A stretch of 64,000 bases of DNA from contig MU385885.1 of NCBI GenBank assembly GCA_022497145.1, positions 124,001-188,000 on the forward strand. The letters are read 5' to 3'. Below, piece by piece: positions 56,798 through 64,000 of the stretch. The position numbers were made by a program, and so were the translations under genes. This DNA comes from Rostrohypoxylon terebratum (taxonomy: Eukaryota > Ascomycota > Sordariomycetes > Xylariales > Hypoxylaceae). Position 1 is the first letter of the stretch. Every line of letters starts with the position of its first letter. Below the pieces are notes generated by a model. That model was not told where the DNA came from. It ran no database searches and worked only from the letters and a program-made list of their open reading frames with translations.

Positions 56798-58876
56798 ATG
56801 GTTCTTCGTAAGGACGAACTTGAAGCTAAGCTCAAAGATGACCTCGAATTAGTAAGAAGTGGTGTACTACGCGATGACAACCCACTCGACACTAGCAAGG
56901 AGTTTAATGAACTTCTAGAAGCATGTCGACGAGGCGACTTGAAGCGAACTCAGGAGCTGGTTTCTGCCGGGGTTAACATTAACGGTAAAGACAGGTTCGA
57001 CTATACTCCGCTTATTGTTGTGAGTAGAATTTGTCTTTATATATGTGTGGCTCTCGATTGTCCTAGACAGCTGACTATTTCAGGCAAGTCTCTGCGGACA
57101 TTATGAGTTAGTCGAGTTATTACGTATGTATTAGACTAGGAGTCACAGCAGCTCCTCTCAAGAATTGTACTGACTTGTTTCCTAGTCGAATCCGGTGCTC
57201 TAGCGGAGCGTGACACATTCCAGGGAGAAAGATGTATCTATAATGCTCTAAATGACAAAATCAGGAACCTACTTCTTAAGTACGACTATTCGAAGTCTAC
57301 AGACCCCTTACAGCCTTGGGCGGCCCATATCACCACATTATTATCTAGAGATGTACCCAAGGCCTCTGATATAACCCTGATAACACCATCAAAGTCGTTC
57401 GAGCTTCACAAGTTCCTTCTTTCCGCCAGGACGCCTTACTTTCAGAGAAAGCTCACGGAGGCACCTGAGACGGAAACATGGAAACTGCCTCACTCCATAC
57501 CTATCGAGTCCTTCCAAGTAGTGCTGCGGCATCTATACCTAGGCGACATACCAAGAGACTTAGTTGATACCCGAAGTACCAGCACTGAAGAAGAAGTTTT
57601 GACCGGAGTTGATAAGATCAGTAAACATTTGGAGGTTGATAAGCTATGGGAGGTGATTCTCTCCGGCGGCGATCGTAGATTAGCTCGGCAGAGGCACCAA
57701 GATGAGGTCAATCGAGCCCAGGAGCAAATCGAAGGTTTTTTCAAGGCGAAAGTGCTGGGGCATAAGATGGTCGTGGACTCCAAGAAGGCTCACGAAGTCA
57801 AGTGGCCGCACGGCAACTCTATCTTTGCGGATTGTCTCCTACGGGCCGATGAAGGCGGAGACGAAGAAGAAGATGATGATGAGAAAGACGACCCTGAAAA
57901 GCAAGAGGAGACTAACGGAATACCTATTGGCCCAGGCGCTGGATCACTAAAGAGGGACAACTCTAGGAAGGCCAAGAAAGCAGTTTTATACCCTGCTCAT
58001 AAAGCCATGCTGATTCGCTCGCCCTACTTCGAAACCATGTTTTCTGGCCCATTTCGCGAGGCTCAGGCATCGGAGCATCTGCATATCATCAAGGTCGATT
58101 GTCTACCCGAGGTTCTTGAGATCATTCTGACATTTCTGTATACCGAGAAGGTTGAATGTCCTCTAGAACTCGGTCTAGACTTACTCTACGCCTCTGATAT
58201 GCTATTTCTAGACAAGTTGAAGAATAAAGCTGCAGTTGTTATCAGCACGTTGGGAAGCGGCAACAACAATGTATTAGTTGATCGGACACATGCCCCCGAA
58301 GGCGGTAATGTTTTGGAATTTGAGGTTGAACCTATCAACGTATATGATGTTATACATGCGGCATGGGATCTGCGAGTGCAGCGTCTAGAAGAGTTCTCTG
58401 CTCGGTACATCGCATATCGCCTGGAAGATTACATCGATGAAGAAGAGTTTATGGAACTAATCCAAGAAAGTGCTGCAAGACTAAAGACGAGAGAAGAGAC
58501 GGACACGATCGAGTTGCTGGATGATATTCGATATTACCTATCTGAACGTTTTCGACTACGGTTTGAAGACGCAGGATTGGACGAAATGATGGACGAAAAC
58601 GGCGAGGTTGATGCGGCAACTGCAGAATTAATCGCTTCCCATGCGGAAGGCGTAGCTACCCAAAATGAGCCCGAGAATGGAACTCCTGAGAAGAGGAATG
58701 ACAACGCCGTATCTGCGAAGGTAGACGTGGCGGAGGTATTGACTACCTCTGGTGGCGTGGTCCGGACCCTTGACGGAGAGCTTGTCGAGGATGAGTTCGC
58801 CTCTGACGCTATAAACTACCAACTCCTGTTGCAGAAGATCGATACAATGCTAGAAAAGCTAAAGCTAGACGCTTAG
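56798..58876 (+). CDS. ankyrin-repeat and BTB/POZ domain protein (ABTB1/Btb-like)
   Basis: This is a probable Cullin-3 ubiquitin-ligase adaptor or related scaffold. Exons 56798-57019, 57084-57123 and 57186-58876 encode 650 residues. Ankyrin repeats occupy about residues 35-110 (LLEACRRGDLKRTQELVSAG ... YTPLIVASLCGHYELVELL, completed by splicing). A first BTB domain starts near residue 130 (ASDITLITPSKSFELHKFLLSARTPYF in the genomic frame). A second BTB domain is interrupted by an acidic insert (EEEDDDEKDDPEKQEE) and contains YPAHKAMLIRSPYFETMFSG. The C-terminus is helical and acidic. The order ankyrin-BTB-BTB is that of human ABTB1 and fission-yeast Btb proteins. Substrate specificity is unknown. 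Confidence 0.9.
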
Positions 58877-61800
58877 AAACCTACCGAATGGCCATTTTTC
58901 TTCCAGAGAAAAAGATTTACCTAGTTATGATACATGACTAGTACCTAATAAATATGGAGACACTCGATATCAAAACCGAGCAACTTGTCGACGTTACCAC
59001 GAAAACATCCGAGTCCATGATTTCCTCCCAATTTCCCACCGCGATACGTTGTAGCCCAAACTCGTATTTGTCCAATTACTTATTTATCTCCCGCCATGAT
59101 GTAGGCAGCCTCTTAGTATTTGTATCATGATCTGGTTATCATATCGCATGAATAACTACAAAGAAACTTGTAGCTATCACAGTGGACGGTGGAAATAACT
59201 GTCTCTCAACATCCACTTTACTTTAAGACGGCTAAGCTGTTCCAACTCGAAACGCATATCCTATGAACTATGAGTCCATAATCTATACTTACTGCTACAG
59301 CAAGCCAGCCAACAGTTCTAATGAACCGAAGCGAGAAGCGAGTAAGCCGACGCGCAGTGCTCATCTTGTGAGATGAGGTTCAGGCGACCATTTAGCCCAG
59401 GGGCGGCTTACATACCAATTCGGAAGCAATGTTGACCATGAGCTCAGAGCACTGCAGCGCTAGTAACAAATACACCTAAGCGAGGATAACCAACACAAGC
59501 CTTCCTCCTATGGCGTTGAGTCTAATGATGAACAGGCTTCAGTAGAGAATGCTTTTCCTCGATAGATACAGAATGTGAGGCAAGTCGAAGTTTCTGGAAA
59601 GGCTTAATTATAATAGGTATCTAGCCTGTTTGATAGCCCTAAGAATTGAGATTCTCATACTAGATCTGGACCTGGGTAGCATGGTGTACCTGGCTACTCA
59701 CGACTTACCTGCGCAACTAAGGATGATGTTTAAAACGAATATATATTGCCGCGGTTTTGATCTATCAACTAATTTCTCTCTATCTCCGCTCAGTAACTAT
59801 TTGGTACCTACACTTTCTAAGGGATTTCTGAGTGTCAATTCTGGGTGGTAATATGAGAACTTATAATAATTACTATCGATATTTCAGCGTGCACGCTCTC
59901 TCGGCTTTTGAAAATCATGGTGAGATATGAAAGAGTAGGTACCTAGGCAGGCAGGTAGGTAGGTACTGGAATGACTGCCTTCGTAGCTTGGTATTTCGTA
60001 TACACTCCCAATGGCTGCGTCAGTTAGTTCTTAGCCTGTCGACTGGCTTGCGTCGGCTGAGTCTGATGTCTCTTTTTCGTGAGCACGGCATGAGGAATAC
60101 AGTGTCAGGGTTCCGGAGAGATGGTTGCCTACTTTCTAGCTCTCTGTAGATTAAACACCATGTCGATATCCCTAAATTGCATTGTCGCTGAGGCTGCCGG
60201 CATACATAAGACGGCACGGTATAACTCCCGGCATGTCGCCACACAGTTTCGCCAACGATATACGAATATTGCATTTATGTGTAAGACATGATCGGTGGAG
60301 CTCACACGCAGATAAGTCTACAGAAGCCGCTGGCGAGGGAGAGGTTACGCAGCAAAAAAATTTGCCGTGATACGAACGCGAGTTTAGCAAGCTACGGAAC
60401 TCCCCCACTGGCTGAACCTTTACTAGAGGATCGACACGTGAGCTGGGCGCCCGTACGTATGTGGAAAACTGATCTGTAGAGCCAGTGAATAACCCCCCTG
60501 CTGATCGTCCTCGACGTTCCAACGAACAGCGCGGATGGGATCGGCGCCGGGTGTAGGGGACGGCACATAGGGAGGCTGCATCCGTTGAGCGGACTATGCT
60601 TGCGGAGCCTAGCAAAGACATACCTAGAAGGAAACAATCCCGAACCCTATCGCCTACGTATCTAGAGTAGGTAGCTATTCACCTAGACGTTGAGGTTATC
60701 CCGCTTTAAGCCCGCATTCCCTTTCTCTTTCTGATCGGCCGATCTAGATGTAATTGCGTGCAGGAAAGGTGGCGTTTGCGTAGCGTAGCCTATGTATGCC
60801 CACCCCCTTTATGCCCCAGGTAGATAGACCCAGTGATAGGCGCGCATTAGTGGCGTGTTCGGTGGCTCACGCTCGACGGAGCGGGCTAACTACCTCTCGT
60901 TGAAATCCCAGAATATGCGTCCCGAATATCGAAAGCGCCTCTTTGGGTAACTCACGCGAGATGGCTGATACACCAAGCCAAAAGTTTAATAAGTTGACGA
61001 AGCCATAGACGATGAAGACGTGGCTAAGCCAAACTAAGGTACCGCCACGAGGAGGATATACTCGGCAATATGTTATAAGTGCTACCTTCATTATGTTTCA
61101 AGACATTCCGCGTCGTGTACTTATTGCCTAGGGCATGGCGGAAAAGCAAGGAGGCATCAAAAAAGGTACCGTTTTACAGCTCGGCAAGAAGCGCGTGTGG
61201 ACAGGCGTGTCGATCCGAGAATAACATGCTACATGATCCTGTCAGCCACGTGAACAGCAGTACACGTTGGACCCTCTAGCGTTATGAGGCGTCATGTCTC
61301 TTCCCGGTGGTGTTGAGGATTGTGAACGGATACCAGGCGTAGGATATGGGTCCTGCGCCCTGGGAAAGCTACTTGCTTATTCTGAACTGAACCAGCCACT
61401 GCCGGCGGGTTGGTCCCGGTGAGTAGTAAGTACCTATCTAGGACCTAGGGTACCTTTTATGTAGTAGGATGAGAGCTGAGTAATGATACAGACTAACGAT
61501 CCCTAACACAACGAAGCAATGAGAGAGCTCAGCTCGCCCCCTAGCGAAAAGATGCAGCTGCAACAGGGAGGTGTATTAATCTCGGGAAGCTAGGAAGCTT
61601 ACAGGGCACATAGCCTTTCGAGCTGTTACTGTCACTTTTGACGTTTACACTAGAAGTCTGGTCAAATACAGCATATTATGGGCATTCAAGTTGCCAGGGT
61701 CACTACAGAAGCTGACAACTTCCCACCGGATGGAACCGAGGTGGAAGGGTAATCCGTGATCTGCATTAACTGAGCTACGAAGTATCGCTTCCATATGCAT

Positions 61801-64000
61801 GTCATGTATTACAGTACATGCCTACATGAAACGACAGAATTATACTGTCGAAGGTAATTACCTAGGTACATTAAATATAGAGTAATTGTAGAGCATCCCT
61901 TGCCATTGCGATTGAAGCAAACTAAGGTGCTTCTTGAAGCTGTTGTGACAAACATGCGTCTCGAAAATTCAAAATCAAGCTACTGCGTACTCCAGAGATC
62001 TACCTATCTAGGTGATCTACAGCGCTTTAGTTATATCCATGATATTACATGCTGAGTACCTAGGTATACAACTACGAGTACATGTGCACCGAAGGTTTAA
62101 GATCACTTGACCGAATAATTATGATTAGTACCTATTAATCTATATACTTACATGCTAGTAGGTAAGTATCTAAGCCAGTATAGGTAGATAAATCTACATA
62201 GGTAGGACATACCATCTCTCACTTCGAGTACCGAGAGGTTTCATATACTGATGTCATTACGAGAAATATTAGGATGGCGCGAGAGCTTCGAAGCTACCTA
62301 AGATTTACATGAATTTCGTCCACCCTAGACCCCTGCCCGCAGTCCCAGCCCAACGGCGTGGGTGAAGTCGAGGATCTTTGGGTGTAACAATATCACTCAA
62401 CTAATAAACCAAGCTATCTATAGGGTATAAATGGAGGAAAAGATGTCCTCGCTTATTCATGGCGCACACGTGTGGGAGGGCTGTTGTGAGATGTGACAGG
62501 TGGATTTGACAATTGGATCTATGGATGCAACTCGGTATTTAAAAGGGCGTAATTTATCTTGAGATGCCCATGCACTCACACTGAGCCGTCTCACACCCGT
62601 CCAGTAATAGGGAGTTGAAAGGATGACCTACCTATTACTTACCTACCTTAGGTACCTAGTGAACAGCCGACAGCGGAGCACTATTCTTTCACAACAGACC
62701 TGCCCTGCTTGCTTACCTCTAGGGAGGTACTTAGGTCCCTGTGATCCATTTAAGCCAGACTACCTACCTAGGTATGGACGAGACCTAAGGTATCTGCTAG
62801 GCAACAGAAAAAGATGATCACCACTATGTAAGCAACCAAGAATGTATCACTATAAAGGAGATAATACATGATGGTCTAAGTTGAAAAAAAGGGTTCAATT
62901 CACCACTCATGATAGACATTATATAGGTACCTACCTTTGCTCTTTCTTCGAACAAATGTAGATCTTCTCATCTGAGGCAAAGGCTTGCTAATATCCAAGA
63001 CAATCTGACCGGAGATGCCAATCCATGAAATTTACCTTCATTTCATAGCTGTCCTGTATCAGCTATCCACCCACATTGCTTAATTACGAGTATGCAGAGT
63101 TGTCATACATAGGCACCGATACCCAAGTACCGGTAGTATCCTCAGAAATGGCTTGCAGGGCTTAGGTACCTTGTAGACTTTGTCTGTAGCCGAGTGTCCA
63201 GAAAGATTGGCAAGATGAGTTATAGTGTGGCTGGTATAGGTTACAAGATGGCTTACATTCTCAGGAATATATGTCCCTGGCAAGGCTTTCCATTCTTCGA
63301 TGCTACTTGTTCCCTTACGGCACATAGTTTCCATTCGATCCTGTTCAGAACCTTGTCCGATATAGGTGCATAGTAGACTGACGACCTTACAATCGCATAG
63401 TCGAACTGGTATACGAAGACCACCTGCATGTTAATTTAACCACAAATTACGACCAGACACAAAATGGTTCTAAGAACAATGCCTATTACGAGTAGGCATT
63501 CAAATGTGATCATCTACCATATTTTATGGGTTGATACTGATTGCGGCTCAATCCGAGGTGGTTGTGATTTCGTCTTTGCATGTCAGGGGTTCGACTGTCC
63601 ATGGGAGAAAAAAACAACACTGTGCCCTCAGCACATTTAGTTTACGATGCATCTCGTGTCGATTCAGCCTTTGGATAAGATCTAGACCACCAAGTGTCTT
63701 ATAGAGGCAGCCACATCAGGCCATCACGGGCGAGACGACCCATGGCGAGTGATACGTAGCCAACATCGGAATAACGCTCCCGGCTATCTGAGAGATTCGT
63801 GCAAAGCGGCCTCTATTACCGAACAAGTCAGAAGAGAAGCTCCAGCCAGCCAGTTTGCTTGCTGAAACTATCGTGAACCAAGAGAAGCAACAGTGATATG
63901 CAATGACACGGGTCACCTGTCATCGTTACCGAAACATGCTTGCGTAACGATGCTGCCAAGCCCACATATATGTACGGAATAGCTGCCTGCGTCGCTGCCG
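58877..64000. other. long gene-poor region to window end
   Basis: This 5.1 kb stretch has no supported gene. Frames reach 149 codons (60172-60621, minus), but they overlap other frames of similar length and show no family features. CCTAGG/TACCTA palindromic patches are frequent (59938-59966, 61430-61455, 61857-61870, 62632-62655, 62758-62775). A tRNA-like T-arm word (GGGGTTCGACTGTCC at about 63586-63600) does not fold into a cloverleaf. Confidence 0.5.

Noticed and set aside
60172..60621. 149-codon minus-strand frame
   Set aside because: It overlaps four other frames of comparable length on both strands and contains no recognisable motif or plausible splice extension.
63560..63612. tRNA-like word GGGGTTCGACTGTCC
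   Set aside because: The T stem does not close properly and no acceptor or anticodon stem can be formed with the flanks.
1..64000. CRISPR arrays, IS elements, rRNA genes
   Set aside because: None seen; the sequence is eukaryotic and no spaced direct-repeat array or rRNA-like conserved block was noticed.

Overview
The window is nuclear DNA of a filamentous ascomycete (Pezizomycotina, probably a Sordariomycete). Signs of this are genes split by short GT-AG introns of about 50-180 nt, an AreA/NIT2-type GATA factor, a cerato-platanin, a NIMA kinase, UstYa-type (DUF3328) proteins, fungal-type P450 and O-methyltransferase genes, and an intron-containing tRNA. Gene density is low. Several multi-kilobase stretches (2.7-5.5, 9.9-12.6, 31.2-34.7, 43.8-49.3 and 58.9-64.0 kb) hold no gene I can support.

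Left part (1-15.4 kb): the 3' part of the nitrogen regulator areA/nit2; a four-exon 40S ribosomal protein eS30 gene; a secreted CREG-like flavin-barrel protein; a GC-rich epoxide-hydrolase-type alpha/beta hydrolase; tRNA-Arg(CCU) with an intron; an N-gap between homopolymers; a possible solo LTR; a HAD phosphatase with an odd motif II; and a seven-exon fungal rhodopsin-domain membrane protein.

Centre (16.9-31.2 kb): this is the remarkable part. It looks like a biosynthetic gene cluster for a ribosomally synthesised, modified cyclic peptide of the dikaritin type (relatives: ustiloxin, phomopsin, asperipin-2a). In order it has a cytochrome P450 (-), an O-methyltransferase (-), UstYa-like A (-), UstYa-like B (+), UstYa-like C (+), a short secreted precursor (+), a secreted S33 tripeptidyl-aminopeptidase-like hydrolase (-) and an MFS transporter (-). 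The precursor has a signal peptide and five copies of a 20-residue unit. Each copy holds the invariant core VIYPDY, followed by the Kex2 dibasic site RR in four copies and by the stop codon in the last. Inferred pathway: secretion, Kex2 cleavage, UstYa-dependent crosslinking of the core (two Tyr per core), optional P450 and methyltransferase tailoring, peptidase trimming, export. No pathway-specific transcription factor and no S41 (UstP/PhomP-type) peptidase is visible inside the cluster.

Right part (34.7-58.9 kb): a cerato-platanin; a very large disordered/coiled-coil protein of unknown function (about 2,460 residues); a Mid2/Wsc-like Ser/Thr-rich wall-stress sensor; a small secreted protein gene that seems interrupted by an in-frame TAG; a NIMA/KIN3 mitotic kinase; and an ankyrin-BTB protein. 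Palindromic CCTAGG/TACCTAGGTA motifs are scattered through the intergenic DNA.

Exon boundaries were read by eye from splice signals and reading-frame continuity. No database search was possible.
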